In this document: positions 25,544-36,498 of the stretch, piece by piece
Layout: each line of letters begins with the position of its first letter
Position numbering within the stretch: position 1 is the stretch's first letter
NCBI RefSeq assembly: GCF_036324365.1
Contig: NZ_CP137080.1
Location: 1,860,001-1,924,000, forward strand
Reading direction: 5' to 3'
DNA: 64,000 nt
Source: Microbacterium limosum
Lineage (GTDB): Bacteria; Actinomycetota; Actinomycetes; Actinomycetales; Microbacteriaceae
The notes under the pieces: generated by a model
Database searches by the model: none
What the model was told of the DNA's origin: nothing
What the model saw: the letters and a program-made list of their open reading frames with translations, nothing else
Translations under genes and position numbers: made by a program

Positions 25544-26337
25544 TCGAACACCACCGCCTTGCCGCCGAGGGGCTCACCCTCGCCTACGGCGATCGCGAGG
25601 TCGTGCGGAACATGGATCTCACGGTCCCCGAGGGCCGCATCACCGCGATCGTCGGCGCGAACGGATGCGGGAAGTCCACGGTGCTGCGGGCGCTCGCGCG
25701 CCTGATCCGCCCGCGGGAGGGCGCCGTCATGCTCGACGGGGAGGAGATCCACCGCCTCTCCTCCCGCGAGGTCGCGCGACGCCTGGGGCTGCTCCCCCAG
25801 AGCCCCACCGCCCCCGAGGGCATCGTCGTGACCGACCTCGTCGGCCGCGGCCGGCATCCGCATCAGCGCTTCCTCGCGCGGTGGAGCGCCGACGACTACG
25901 CGACCGTGGCCGAGGCGCTGGATGCCACGGGCATCGCCGATCTCGCCGACCGCGCGGTCGACGAGCTCTCGGGCGGGCAGCGTCAGCGGGTCTGGATCGC
26001 GATGGCTCTCGCGCAGCAGACCGACATCCTGCTGCTGGACGAGCCGACGACCTTCCTCGACGTGACGCACCAGATCGAGGTGCTCGATCTGCTCACCGAC
26101 CTCAACCGCACACGCGGCACGACGATCGTCATGGTCCTGCACGACCTCAACCTCGCCGCCCGCTATGCGGACCACCTCATCGCCGTGCACGAGGGACGCA
26201 TCCATGCGTCGGGCAGCCCCGCCGAGGTCATCTCGCCGAAGATCGTGCGCGAAGTGTTCGACCTCGACTGCACCGTCATCCCCGATCCGGTATCGGGCGC
26301 CCCGCTCGTGCTGCCCCGCGGTCGCCACCACAGCTGA
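25540..26337 (+). CDS. Iron-siderophore ABC transporter ATP-binding protein
   Basis: 265-residue FecE-family ATPase. Walker A GANGCGKST (about 37-45), the Q-loop LLPQSP, signature LSGGQRQR, Walker B ILLLDEPT and switch His in VLHDLNLAARY are all present. It energises the FecCD permease pair. It starts with a GTG overlapping permease 2 and ends the iron operon just before a large inverted repeat. Confidence 0.94.
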   Translation: MIEHHRLAAEGLTLAYGDREVVRNMDLTVPEGRITAIVGANGCGKSTVLRALARLIRPREGAVMLDGEEIHRLSSREVARRLGLLPQSPTAPEGIVVTDLVGRGRHPHQRFLARWSADDYATVAEALDATGIADLADRAVDELSGGQRQRVWIAMALAQQTDILLLDEPTTFLDVTHQIEVLDLLTDLNRTRGTTIVMVLHDLNLAARYADHLIAVHEGRIHASGSPAEVISPKIVREVFDLDCTVIPDPVSGAPLVLPRGRHHS

Positions 26338-26367
26338 CGCCCCCGCCCCTTGCCGCGCCCCCTCTCA

Positions 26368-26436
26368 GCGAGACACCACATCCGCGCCGAGACACCACCC
26401 GAGGGCCGGTGTCTCGGCGCGCGTGTGGTGTCTCGC
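26368..26436. repeat. 69-bp nested inverted repeat (REP/terminator-like) between convergent genes
   Basis: Two-step palindrome: outer arms GCGAGACACCACA / TGTGGTGTCTCGC and inner arms CGCGCCGAGACACC / GGTGTCTCGGCGCG around an 11-nt loop. The unit GAGACACC therefore occurs twice in each arm. It sits between the convergent iron ATPase and adenosine deaminase genes. It can act as a bidirectional terminator. The repeated unit suggests a dispersed intergenic palindromic element. Confidence 0.7.
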
Positions 26437-26461
26437 GGTGCGCTCGGCGCGCGACGAGACG

Positions 26462-27577
26462 CTACAGGTCGAAGCCCTCGGCGATCAGCTCGATGAGCTC
26501 CTCCCGCTCCTCCACCGTGAGGAACGCCCCGGCCGCCGCGTTGAGCTGGAAGGCCTGCAGGTCCTCCAGGTCGTAGTCGAAGGCGCGTGCGAGCAGGGCG
26601 AGCTCCTTCGTCAAGGACGTGCCGCTCTGCAGGCGGTTGTCGACGTTGACCGTCACGGAGAAGCCCAGCTGATACAGCAGGTCGAACGGGTGGTCGGCGA
26701 GCTCCTCGCCCCACGCCTCGATCGCCCCGGTCTGCAGGTTGGAGGAGGGCGAGAGCTCGAGGGTGATCTCCCGGTCGCGCACCCAGCGGGAGAGGTCGCC
26801 GAAGGTCACCAGCACCTCATCGCCCGAGCGCGAGACGACGTCGAGATCGGACGCGAGGCGCACGCCGTGCCCGAGGCGCAGGGCACGGCCGTCGATCAGC
26901 GCCGAGCGGATCGAGTCCAGGCCCGCAGCCTCCCCGGCGTGCACCGTCACGGGGAAGAACTGCGTCGCGAGGTAGTCGAAGGCGGCGCGGTGGCGCGACG
27001 GGGGGAAGCCGTCCTCGGGGCCCGCGATGTCGAACCCGACGGCACCGCCGTCGCGGTGGCGCACGGCCAGCTCGGCGATCTCCAGCGAGCGGTCGGTGTG
27101 GCGCATCGCCGTGATCAGCTGACCCACGCGGATGCTGCCGCCGTCGGCGTCGATCGAGTCCTCGCCATCCTCGATCCCCGCCTGCACGGCCTCGACGGCC
27201 TCGTCGAGCGTCAGCCCGCCCGCGAGGTGCTGCTCGGGCGCCCACCGCACCTCGCCGTACACGACGCCGTCGGCGGCGAGATCCTCCACGAACTCGCGCG
27301 CGACGCGGCGGAGCCCTTCCGCGGTCTGCATGACGGAGGTCGTGATGTCGAAGGTCTTCAGGTACTCCACGAGCGAGCCCGAATCGCTGCGCTCGGCGAA
27401 CCAGTCGGCGAGGGACGCGGCATCCGTCTCGGGCAGGTCGATACCCGCCTCATCGGCGAGCTCGATGACGGTCGCGGGACGCAGCGCCCCGTCGAGGTGG
27501 TCGTGCAGGCTCACCTTCGGCAGCGAGCGCACCGAGACGCCGTCGATGGTGTAGTCGCCGTGGGCGTCGAGGATCAT
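26462..27577 (-). CDS. add: Adenosine deaminase
   Basis: 371-residue zinc hydrolase converting adenosine to inosine. The metal-binding SLHDHLDGAL (His25, His27), catalytic VTVHAGEAAG, LRLGHGVRL and ELSPSSNLQTGA are present in family order. The ATG at 27577 follows AGAAGG. It is the last gene of the nucleoside operon, 35 bp after thymidine phosphorylase. Products feed purine nucleoside phosphorylase at 10 kb. Confidence 0.94.
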   Translation of the reverse strand: MILDAHGDYTIDGVSVRSLPKVSLHDHLDGALRPATVIELADEAGIDLPETDAASLADWFAERSDSGSLVEYLKTFDITTSVMQTAEGLRRVAREFVEDLAADGVVYGEVRWAPEQHLAGGLTLDEAVEAVQAGIEDGEDSIDADGGSIRVGQLITAMRHTDRSLEIAELAVRHRDGGAVGFDIAGPEDGFPPSRHRAAFDYLATQFFPVTVHAGEAAGLDSIRSALIDGRALRLGHGVRLASDLDVVSRSGDEVLVTFGDLSRWVRDREITLELSPSSNLQTGAIEAWGEELADHPFDLLYQLGFSVTVNVDNRLQSGTSLTKELALLARAFDYDLEDLQAFQLNAAAGAFLTVEEREELIELIAEGFDL

Positions 27578-27612
27578 GCGGGTCTCGCCTTCTGGAGGGG
27601 TCGTGGGGGGGG

Positions 27613-28926
27613 TCAGGCCGTGATGCGCTCGACGACAAGCGGGGCGGATGCCGGGGCCGTCTCGCCGATGCTCCACGCTCCCTCCAGCGCGTCCAGCGCT
27701 CGGGCGAACCGCGCCGGGTCGTCGGCGGAGAGCGCGAAGACGGGCTCGCCGGCGCGCACCGCGTCACCGGGCTTCTTGTGCAGGTCGATCCCGGCGGCGT
27801 GCACGACGGCGTCCTCGGCGCGCGCACGTCCGGCGCCCAGGCGCCACGCGGCGATCCCGAACGGCAGCGCCTCCATGCGGTCGACGATCCCGTCGGCGGT
27901 CGCCCTGACGACGTGCGTCTCGCGCGGCGCGGGGAGCGCCGCATCCGGGTCGCCGCCCTGCGCCGCGATCATTCGGCGCCACGCGTCCATGGCGCGCCCG
28001 TCGGCGAGGGCGGCCTCGACGTCGGCGTCCGGCCGACCCGCGAGCGCGAGCATCTCGCGCGCGAGGGCGACGGTGAGCTCGACGACATCGGCCGGTCCTC
28101 CCCCTGCGAGCACCTCCACCGACTCGCGCACCTCATTGGCGTTGCCGATCGCCCGCCCGAGGGGCGTGTTCATGTCGGTCAGCAGCGCGGTGGTCGCGAC
28201 CCCCGAGTCGGCGCCGAGGGCGACCATCGTCCGTGCGAGCTCGCGCGCCCGGCCGATGTCCTGCATGAAGGCGCCGGAGCCGAACTTCACGTCGAGCACG
28301 AGCGCGTCGGTCCCCTCCGCGATCTTCTTCGACATGATGCTCGACGCGATGAGCGGGATCGCCTCGACGGTGCCGGTCACGTCGCGCAGCGCGTAGAGGC
28401 GCTTGTCTGCGGGGGCGAGCCCGGAGCCGGCGGCGCAGATGACGGCGCCGACGCCCTGCAGCTGCTCGAACATCTCGGCGTTCGACAGCGCCGCGCGCCA
28501 TCCCGGGATCGCCTCGAGCTTGTCCAGCGTGCCGCCCGTGTGACCGAGACCGCGGCCCGAGAGCTGGGGGACCGCAACTCCGAACGAGGCCACCAGCGGC
28601 GCCAGCGGCAGGGTGATCTTGTCGCCCACCCCGCCCGTCGAGTGCTTGTCGACCGTGCGCTTGCCGAGCCGCGCGAAGCTCATCCGCTCGCCGGAGGCGA
28701 TCATCGCGTCGGTCATGACCCGGATCTCCTCCCGCGTCATCCCGTTCAGCAGCACGGCCATCGCGAACGCGGCCATCTGGGCGTCCGAGACGTAGCCGCG
28801 CGTGAACGCGTCGACCATCCAGCGCAGCGCGTCGTCCGCGACCGCGCCGCCGTCGCGCTTGCGGCGGATGACGTCGACGGCGTCGAAGGGCTCTATGCCG
28901 GATGCCGCGGCATCCGCCCCGCTCAC
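27613..28926 (-). CDS. deoA: Thymidine phosphorylase
   Basis: 437-residue pyrimidine-nucleoside phosphorylase. The signature SGRGLGHTGGTLDKLE with VDKHSTGGVGDK upstream defines the glycosyltransferase family, and LVLDVKFGSGAFM is also present. It splits thymidine or deoxyuridine with phosphate to base plus deoxyribose-1-phosphate. The GTG start overlaps the cytidine deaminase stop by 4 bp. The gene order add-deoA-cdd next to sdhCDAB is as in mycobacteria. Confidence 0.95.
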   Translation of the reverse strand: MSGADAAASGIEPFDAVDVIRRKRDGGAVADDALRWMVDAFTRGYVSDAQMAAFAMAVLLNGMTREEIRVMTDAMIASGERMSFARLGKRTVDKHSTGGVGDKITLPLAPLVASFGVAVPQLSGRGLGHTGGTLDKLEAIPGWRAALSNAEMFEQLQGVGAVICAAGSGLAPADKRLYALRDVTGTVEAIPLIASSIMSKKIAEGTDALVLDVKFGSGAFMQDIGRARELARTMVALGADSGVATTALLTDMNTPLGRAIGNANEVRESVEVLAGGGPADVVELTVALAREMLALAGRPDADVEAALADGRAMDAWRRMIAAQGGDPDAALPAPRETHVVRATADGIVDRMEALPFGIAAWRLGAGRARAEDAVVHAAGIDLHKKPGDAVRAGEPVFALSADDPARFARALDALEGAWSIGETAPASAPLVVERITA

Positions 28927-29327
28927 GGCCGGCCCGCCTCTTCGAGGTTGCGCGGGCCGAAGGCGTCGGGCAGGACCTCGTCGATCGTGCGGATGCCGGA
29001 GACGGTCTCCAGGAGCATGCCGGGAAGCGCGTGTTCGTAGAGCAGCTGGCGGCACCGCCCGCACGGCATGAGGGTACGGCCGTCGCCGTCCACGCACACG
29101 AAGGCGACGAGCTGCCCTCCGCCCGACATCGCCAGCTCCGACACGAGGCCGCACTCGGCGCAGAGCGTGACGCCGTAGGAGGCGTTCTCGACGTTGCAGC
29201 CGGCCACGATGCGGCCGTCGGTCACGAGTGCGGCGGCGCCCACGGGGAAGCGGGAGTACGGCACGTACGCCCGCCGCATCGCCTCGGTGGCGACGTGGCG
29301 CAGCTCGTCCCAATCGATATCGGTCAT
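28923..29327 (-). CDS. cdd: Cytidine deaminase
   Basis: 134-residue tetrameric-type cytidine deaminase. Zinc ligands lie in LCAECG and MPCGRCRQ, with the substrate-binding NVENASYG before them. It converts (deoxy)cytidine to (deoxy)uridine for DeoA. It is 1 bp from the second permease and overlaps deoA, so uptake and first degradation steps are co-transcribed. Confidence 0.95.
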   Translation of the reverse strand: MTDIDWDELRHVATEAMRRAYVPYSRFPVGAAALVTDGRIVAGCNVENASYGVTLCAECGLVSELAMSGGGQLVAFVCVDGDGRTLMPCGRCRQLLYEHALPGMLLETVSGIRTIDEVLPDAFGPRNLEEAGRP

Positions 29328-29328
29328 G

Positions 29329-30623
29329 TCATCCCTTGATATACGGCCTGCCCGCTGCGGCGGGTCCGCGGGCGCGACCCACGAGGCCCGCGACGGCGAA
29401 GATCGTCACGACGTACGGCAGCATGAGCATGAACTCGCTCGGCACGGGCGAGCCGATCACGCCGAGCGTGTTCTGCAGGTTGGAGGCGAAGCCGAACAGC
29501 AGCGCCGCGAGCGTGGCCTTGATGGGGTCCCACTGCCCGAAGATCACGGCGGCGAGCGCGATGAACCCCGCGCCGGCGGTCATCTCCTTGTTGAACGCGC
29601 CGACCGAGCCGAGCGTGAAGAAGGCGCCTCCCAGGCCCGCGATCGCGCCGCCGAGAGAGACGTTCCAGAACCGGGTTCGAGCGACGTTGATGCCGACCGT
29701 GTCCGCCGCCTGGGGGTGCTCGCCGACCGACCGCAGACGCAGGCCCCACTTGGTGTGGAACAGGCCGATGTATACCAGCACGACGGCCGCGTACATGAGG
29801 TACACGATGATCGTCTGCCGGAAGAACATGGGCCCGATCAGGGGGATGTCCGCCAGGAACGGGATGTTGATGCGCTCGAAGCGCGGCGGCGAGTTCAGCG
29901 TCGCGGCGTTGGGCGCGAGTAGCTGAGAGAAGAAGAAGCTCGTCAGCCCGACGACGAGCACGTTGAGCACGACTCCGACGATCACCTGGTCGACGAAGTA
30001 CACGATGGAGAAGGCCGCGAGCACGAAGCTCACGAGCACGCCCGCCACCGCGGCGGCGGCGAGTCCGATCAGGGGCTGGCCCGTCGCGGTCGCGACGACC
30101 GCCGACGTGAACGCCCCCGCCAGCAGCTGACCCTCGATCGCGATGTTCACGACGCCGACGCGCTCGCTGATGACGCCGCACAGGGCACCGAAGATGAGCG
30201 GCACCGACAGGCTCAGGGCCCCCGCGAGCAGGCCGGCGAGGGGGATGACGTGGATGGATGCCCCGGCGGCCGCCCACGTGAGGAAGGCCGTCATGAACAC
30301 CCCCGCGAAGACGATCGCGAACCAGATCGGCACGCGGCGCCGTGCACGCACGAGAAGCGCCGACGCGATCGTCACCGACACCAGCAGCACGAGGCAGACC
30401 GCCGTCGTGATGCCCGATGCCAAGACGACCTCGGGCAGCTGCACGGCGTCGCCCGCCGCCGAGATGCGGAAGATCGCCTCGCCGTCGTGCGGCGCGAGCA
30501 CGAACAGCAGCGCGGCGAGGACCGTGATCGCCGCGAAGGCGATGGGCGCCTTCCAGCTGACGACGACGGTCGTGTCGAGCCGGGCGGGAGCGAGTGCGCC
30601 ATCGGGACGCTCGGCGACGGTGC

Positions 30624-30627
<4 letters not shown>
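29329..30627 (-). CDS. Nucleoside/simple-sugar ABC transporter permease 2
   Basis: 432-residue permease of the BPD_transp_2 (BmpD/YufQ) type. The N-terminal half is an extra hydrophobic region; the core has ERVGVVNIAIEGQLLAGAF and GLFHTKWGLRLRSVGEHPQAADTVGI-like coupling motifs of nucleoside permeases. It starts with a GTG overlapping permease 1 by 4 bp. With the RbsA-like ATPase and BMP lipoprotein it should form a nucleoside importer. Confidence 0.9.
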
Positions 30628-31876
<1,249 letters not shown>

Positions 31877-31880
<4 letters not shown>

Positions 31881-33397
31881 GCCGCGGCTCCCTCGAGATT
31901 CGGGGCTTCGCCCGCCATCATCAGTCCCAGCACGTCGCGGGGCGTGTCGCCCGGGACGATGCCCACGACACGGCCCCGGTACATGACCATGATCCGGTCG
32001 GCGAGCGCCGTCACCTCGTCGAGCTCGGTCGAGACGACGACGACGGGAACCCCGGCATCCCGCGTCGCCACGATGCGCTTGTGGATGAACTCGATCGAGC
32101 CGACGTCGACGCCGCGGGTCGGCTGGGCGGCGACGAGCAGCCGCAGCTCGCGGCTGAGCTCGCGGGCCAGGACGACCTTCTGCTGGTTGCCGCCGGAGAG
32201 GCGACCCACCTTCGTGTCGATGGAGGGCGTCCGCACGTCGAACTCCTCGACCTTCTCGCGGGCGAACTCCGACAGCACGGAAAGCTGGAGCACTCCCGCC
32301 TTCACGAACGGCTCGCCGTCGGAGCGGTCGAGCATGAGGTTCTCGGAGACGGAGAACTCCCCCACGAGGCCGTCCTCCTTGCGGTCCTCGGGGACGAAGC
32401 CGACGCCGGCGTCGAGCACGCGGCGCACGCTCGCACCGACCAGCTGCTTGCCGTCGAGGACGACGGAGCCCCGCACGTGGGGCTGCAGGCCGACGAGGGC
32501 CTCCGTGAGCTCGGTCTGGCCGTTGCCCTGCACGCCCGCCACGGCGAGGATCTCGCCGGCGCGCACCTGGAAGCTGACGCGGTTGAGCACGACGTGCCCG
32601 GTCGGGTCGATCACGGAGAGGTCCTCGACGGCGAGCGCGGGCTCGCCGAGCCGGGGGGCGTCCTTGTGCACGGTGAGCTCGACGGCGCGCCCGACCATCA
32701 GCGAGGCCAGCTCGGCGTTGGACGCGGTGGGGGATGCCTCCCCCACGACCTTGCCGAGGCGGATGACCGTGATGCGGTCGGCGACCTCCCGCACCTCGCG
32801 GAGCTTGTGGGTGATGAAGACGATGGAGGTGCCGGACTGCTTCAGCTGGCGCATGATCGCCATGAGCTCGTCGGTCTCCTGGGGCGTGAGCACCGCGGTC
32901 GGCTCGTCGAAGACGAGAACCCGCGCGTCGCGCGAGAGCGCCTTGATGATCTCGACCCGCTGCTGGACGCCGACGGGGAGATCGTCGACGAGGGCGTCGG
33001 GGTCGACGTCGAATCCGAAGCGATCGGAGATCTCGCGCACCTTCGCGCGGGCGGCGGCGAGGTCGAGTCGTCCGCCGAACCGGGTCTGCTCGTGGCCGAG
33101 CATGACGTTCTCGGCGACCGTGAAGACGGGGATCAGCATGAAGTGCTGGTGGACCATGCCGATGCCCGCGCGCATCGCATCGCCGGGGCCCGCGAAGTGC
33201 TGCACCTCGTCGTCGAGGAGGATCTCTCCGGCATCCGCCTGATACAGCCCGTAGAGGACGTTCATCAGCGTCGACTTGCCCGCCCCGTTCTCGCCGAGAA
33301 GGCAGTGGATCTCACCGGCCCCGACGGTGAGGTCGATGTGGTCGTTCGCCACCAGAGACCCGAACGTCTTCGTAATCCCGCGAAGTTCGAGCTTCAT
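31877..33397 (-). CDS. Nucleoside ABC transporter double ATP-binding protein
   Basis: 506-residue RbsA/YufO-like protein with two ABC domains. The first (about 1-240) has Walker A GENGAGKST, Q-loop VHQHF and Walker B VLVFDEPTAVLTP. The second (about 255-500) has a degenerate Walker A GVQGNGQTEL, signature LSGGNQQK and LLVAAQPTRGVD. This asymmetry is normal for the family. It lies 101 bp after the BMP lipoprotein gene, behind a hairpin that may lower its expression relative to the binding protein. Confidence 0.94.
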
Positions 33398-33455
33398 GCT
33401 CCCGATCCTAGTTGTGGGTGGGGTGGATCCGGCGAGGGGTCCGGTCCAAGAAGAA

Positions 33456-33483
33456 GGGGAGGCCGGCTCGCGCCGACCTCCCC
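33456..33483 (-). terminator. Attenuating hairpin between bmp lipoprotein and ATPase genes
   Basis: 12-bp stem (GGGGAGGTCGGC / GCCGGCCTCCCC with one G-U pair) and GCGA tetraloop on the minus strand, followed by TTCTTCTT. It lies 15 bp after the lipoprotein stop. It probably allows partial read-through, so that the binding protein is made in excess. Confidence 0.65.
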
Positions 33484-33498
33484 TCGAAGGTGCCGTGC

Positions 33499-34596
33499 TT
33501 ACTCGGCCAGGTACGACTCGACGGCGATCTCGCCGGCGATGATCGCGGCCTGCAGCTCCTCGATCTTGGTGGCGAGCTCCGCGGGAACCCGGTCCTCCCA
33601 GTCGTGGAACGAGGCGATTCCCACGCCCTCGTTCTCGAGCGTGCCGACGAACGGGGTCGGGTCGAAGTTGCCGTTGCCGGCCTCGACGATCGCCTCGTGC
33701 ACCGCGACGTCGATGCCCTTGAGCACCGAGGTCAACAGCAGGTCGCCGACCGAGGGGTCGGTCTCGTACACGTCGGCGTCGACGCCGATGAGGGCGATCT
33801 CACGACCCGAGTCGCGGATGGCGGCGGCGGCCGACTGGTAGATCGGTCCGCCGACGGGGAGGATGATGTCGGCGTTCTGGTCGATCAGGCCCTGCGCGAT
33901 CTGGCGCGCGGTGTCGTTGGCCTCGAACCCGCCGGTGAACGAGCCGTCCTGCGCCTCGCGGTCCCAGCCGACGACCTGGACGTCGGCGCCCATCTCCTCG
34001 TTGTAGTAGTCCACGCCCTGCGCGAAGCCGTCCATGAACACCGAGACGGTCGGGAAGTTCTGGCCGCCGAAGGTGCCCACGACGCCCGTCTGCGACACAC
34101 CCGCCGACAGGTAGCCCGCGAGGAACGCGGCCTGGGCGGTGTCGAAGATGAGCGGCTTGATGTTCTCGGCGTCGGTCGTGCCGTCGAAGTCCTGGTCGAC
34201 CGTGTCGTCGATCGAGACGTACTCGACATCGGGGTTCGCCAGCGCGGACTCGAGCGCGGCGGGCGCGAGCGCGAACCCGACCGTCACGATCGTGTTGCAG
34301 CCCTGGTCGACGAGGTTCTGCAGGTTCGCGTTGTAGTCGGTCTCGGCCTGCGACTCGACCTCCGTGTACTCGACGCCGAGCTCCTCGGCCGCCGCGACCA
34401 TGCCCTCGAAGCCGAGCTGGTTGAAGGACTTGTCGTCGAAGCCGCCGAAGTCCGACACCATGCAGGGCAGGTAGTCCAGCGCCTCGCCGCCGTCGCCGCC
34501 GTCGGTCTCCTCCGGCGCCGAACCACAGCCGGCGAGCAGCGCGGCGGTGGAAACCAGTGCCAGACCGCTGAACGCGGCCTTCTTGGTGATCCTCAC
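33499..34596 (-). CDS. BMP-family ABC transporter substrate-binding lipoprotein (nucleoside)
   Basis: 365-residue Bmp/PnrA-like lipoprotein. The signal peptide ends in lipobox LLAGC (Cys about 22). The mature part opens with an acidic linker, then MVSDFGGFDDKSFNQLGFEG, the family hallmark; IGVDADVYETDP and SVLKGIDVAVHEA follow. The GTG start at 34596 has GGAGG at good spacing; an ATG 12 bp upstream is an alternative. The salvage genes in the same operon support nucleosides as ligand. Confidence 0.92.
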   Translation of the reverse strand: MRITKKAAFSGLALVSTAALLAGCGSAPEETDGGDGGEALDYLPCMVSDFGGFDDKSFNQLGFEGMVAAAEELGVEYTEVESQAETDYNANLQNLVDQGCNTIVTVGFALAPAALESALANPDVEYVSIDDTVDQDFDGTTDAENIKPLIFDTAQAAFLAGYLSAGVSQTGVVGTFGGQNFPTVSVFMDGFAQGVDYYNEEMGADVQVVGWDREAQDGSFTGGFEANDTARQIAQGLIDQNADIILPVGGPIYQSAAAAIRDSGREIALIGVDADVYETDPSVGDLLLTSVLKGIDVAVHEAIVEAGNGNFDPTPFVGTLENEGVGIASFHDWEDRVPAELATKIEELQAAIIAGEIAVESYLAE

Positions 34597-34784
34597 TGTG
34601 TCCTCCATAAAGACTCGTGAGACCCCGACCGATCCGGGATCTGCCGACGAAACGTTACCCAATGTTGCGCTCCGTTCCCGCCGGATCGGCCCCGCGAAAC
34701 CCAATGGTTATAAAAGACGCGATTCCGCGCCACGCAGGACGCAGTATCGCCGGTCCGCGGCGACGGAGGCGCGATCGAGGGCGC

Positions 34785-35897
34785 TCAGAGCACGTCGCCC
34801 CGCCCGGTCAGCTTGAGCGCGTCCACGACGCCCTTCACGCGCTGCGCGTGCTCGCTCGTGGTGACCAGGAGCGCATCCTCCGTGTCGACCACGACGATGT
34901 CCTGCACGCCGATCAGGCTGATGACGCGCGAGGTCTGCGAGACGAGGATGCCGCTGGAGGCGTCCGAGAGCACGCGGGCGTTCTGGCCGAGGATCGCCAG
35001 CTCGTTGCGCCCGTGGGAGTTGAGCTTGGCGAGGCTCGCGAAGTCGCCGACGTCGTCCCAGTCGAAGTGGCCCGGGATGACGGCGAGGCGACCGCGCTCG
35101 GCGGCCGGCTCCGCGACGGCGTAGTCGATCGCGATCTTCGTCAGCCGCGGCCAGACGCGGTCGACCGCGGGCCCGCGGCGCTCGCGGTCGTCCCACGCCT
35201 CGGCCAGCTCGATGAGCCCCGCGTGCAGCTCCGGCTGGTTGCGCGCGAGCTCGTCGAGCAGCACGTCGGCACGCGAGATGAACATGCCCGCGTTCCACAG
35301 GTAGGAGCGGTCCGCGAAGTAGGACCGCGCAGTCTCCAGGTCGGGCTTCTCCACGAATCGCTCGACGGTCGCCGCCTCGGGGGCGCCGTCGACATCGAGC
35401 TCACCCGACTTCTTGATGTAGCCGAAGCCCACGGACGCCTCGGTGGGCTGGATGCCGATCGTGCAGATGTAGCCGGCGCGCGCGACCTCCACGGCCTGCT
35501 GGACGGCGAACTCGAACGTGCGGGTGCCGCGGATCACGTGGTCGGCGGCGAACGAGCCGATGATGACGTCGGGCTCGCGGGCGACGAGGATCGCGGCGGC
35601 GAGCCCGATGGCGGCGGCGGAGTCGCGCGGCTCGGACTCGAGGAAGACGTTCCTGTCGGCGATGTCCGGCAGCTCCCGCTCGACGGCGGCGCGGTGCGCG
35701 CGCCCCGTGACGACGGCGATGCGGTGCTCGCCCGACAGCGGGGCGAGGCGATCCCACGTGTCGCGCAGGAGGGTCTGACCGGAGCCGGTCAGGTCGTGGA
35801 GGAACTTGGGGGCGTCGGCGCGCGAGAGGGGCCAGAGCCTGCTGCCCACTCCCCCCGCGGGGATCACGGCATAGAAGTCGTCGAGTGGGTGAGCCAT
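34785..35897 (-). CDS. manC: Mannose-1-phosphate guanylyltransferase
   Basis: 370-residue GDP-mannose pyrophosphorylase. Nucleotide-binding VIPAGGVGSRLWPLSR at residues about 11-26, FAADHVIRG, FVEKPDLETA, YLWNAGMFISRADV and a C-terminal GHFDWDDVGDFASL are in family order. It makes GDP-mannose for cell-envelope glycans. It is 188 bp upstream of the BMP gene, so it probably has its own transcript. Divergent from sdhC. Confidence 0.94.
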   Translation of the reverse strand: MAHPLDDFYAVIPAGGVGSRLWPLSRADAPKFLHDLTGSGQTLLRDTWDRLAPLSGEHRIAVVTGRAHRAAVERELPDIADRNVFLESEPRDSAAAIGLAAAILVAREPDVIIGSFAADHVIRGTRTFEFAVQQAVEVARAGYICTIGIQPTEASVGFGYIKKSGELDVDGAPEAATVERFVEKPDLETARSYFADRSYLWNAGMFISRADVLLDELARNQPELHAGLIELAEAWDDRERRGPAVDRVWPRLTKIAIDYAVAEPAAERGRLAVIPGHFDWDDVGDFASLAKLNSHGRNELAILGQNARVLSDASSGILVSQTSRVISLIGVQDIVVVDTEDALLVTTSEHAQRVKGVVDALKLTGRGDVL

Positions 35898-35955
35898 GCA
35901 GCCAGCGTAGCGATCGGGGCGGCACCCACAGTGGGCGAAGGTATCTCGATGTCGA

Positions 35956-35974
35956 GAGAGTTAGGCGGACCTAA
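35956..35974. promoter_or_regulatory. Possible iron box upstream of sdhCDAB
   Basis: GAGAGTTAGGCGGACCTAA has a core that matches 13 of the last 15 positions of the DtxR/IdeR consensus, but the left arm is poor (13 of 19 overall). It is 95 bp before the sdhC start. A candidate -10, TAGGAT, lies at 36000-36005 with no good -35, so the box would sit just upstream of the -35 region, a place more typical of activation than repression. Confidence 0.45.
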
Positions 35975-36069
35975 TCGCCATCCGGCGGCGCCGCCGACAT
36001 AGGATGGCGGGGCGCCCGCGCCGTCCGGCGCTCGCGCGTGGCACCTCGCATCGATCAGGGAGGACGATC

Positions 36070-36498
36070 GTGTCTTCAGCCACCCGCCTGGCACCGACGG
36101 TCTCGGAGACCACGTCCAAACGACCCGCGGGCACTCTGTACCGCGGCCGTGAGGGAATGTGGTCGTGGGTGCTGCACCGCATCACCGGTGTGGCGATCTT
36201 CTTCTTCCTTCTCGTGCACGTGCTCGACACCGCGCTCATCCGCGTCTCCCCCGAGGCCTACGACGCGGTCATGAGCACCTACAAGAACCCGATCATGGGG
36301 CTCGGCGAGGTCGTCCTCGTCGGGGCGATCGCCTATCACGCCTTCAACGGCCTGCGCATCATCCTCGTCGACTTCTGGTCGAAGGGCGCGAAGTATCAGC
36401 GCCAGCTGTTCTGGGGTGTGCTGGGGGTCTGGGCCGTGACCATGGCGGCCTTCACGCCGCGTCACCTCATCAACGTCTTCACGGGAGAGGGACACTGA
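36070..36498 (+). CDS. sdhC: Succinate dehydrogenase cytochrome b subunit
   Basis: 142-residue membrane anchor. It has three hydrophobic segments and the haem-region motif WSWVLHRITGVAIFFFLLVHVLDT with the conserved HR-TG and a downstream His. The GTG at 36070 follows GGGAGGA and gives the usual family length. It anchors SdhAB and passes electrons to quinone. It overlaps sdhD by one base (TGATG). Confidence 0.93.
   Translation: MSSATRLAPTVSETTSKRPAGTLYRGREGMWSWVLHRITGVAIFFFLLVHVLDTALIRVSPEAYDAVMSTYKNPIMGLGEVVLVGAIAYHAFNGLRIILVDFWSKGAKYQRQLFWGVLGVWAVTMAAFTPRHLINVFTGEGH

Noticed and set aside
26368..26436. Repeated GAGACACC units considered as a CRISPR remnant
   Set aside because: The copies are inverted, not direct, there are no spacers of constant length, and no cas genes are nearby.
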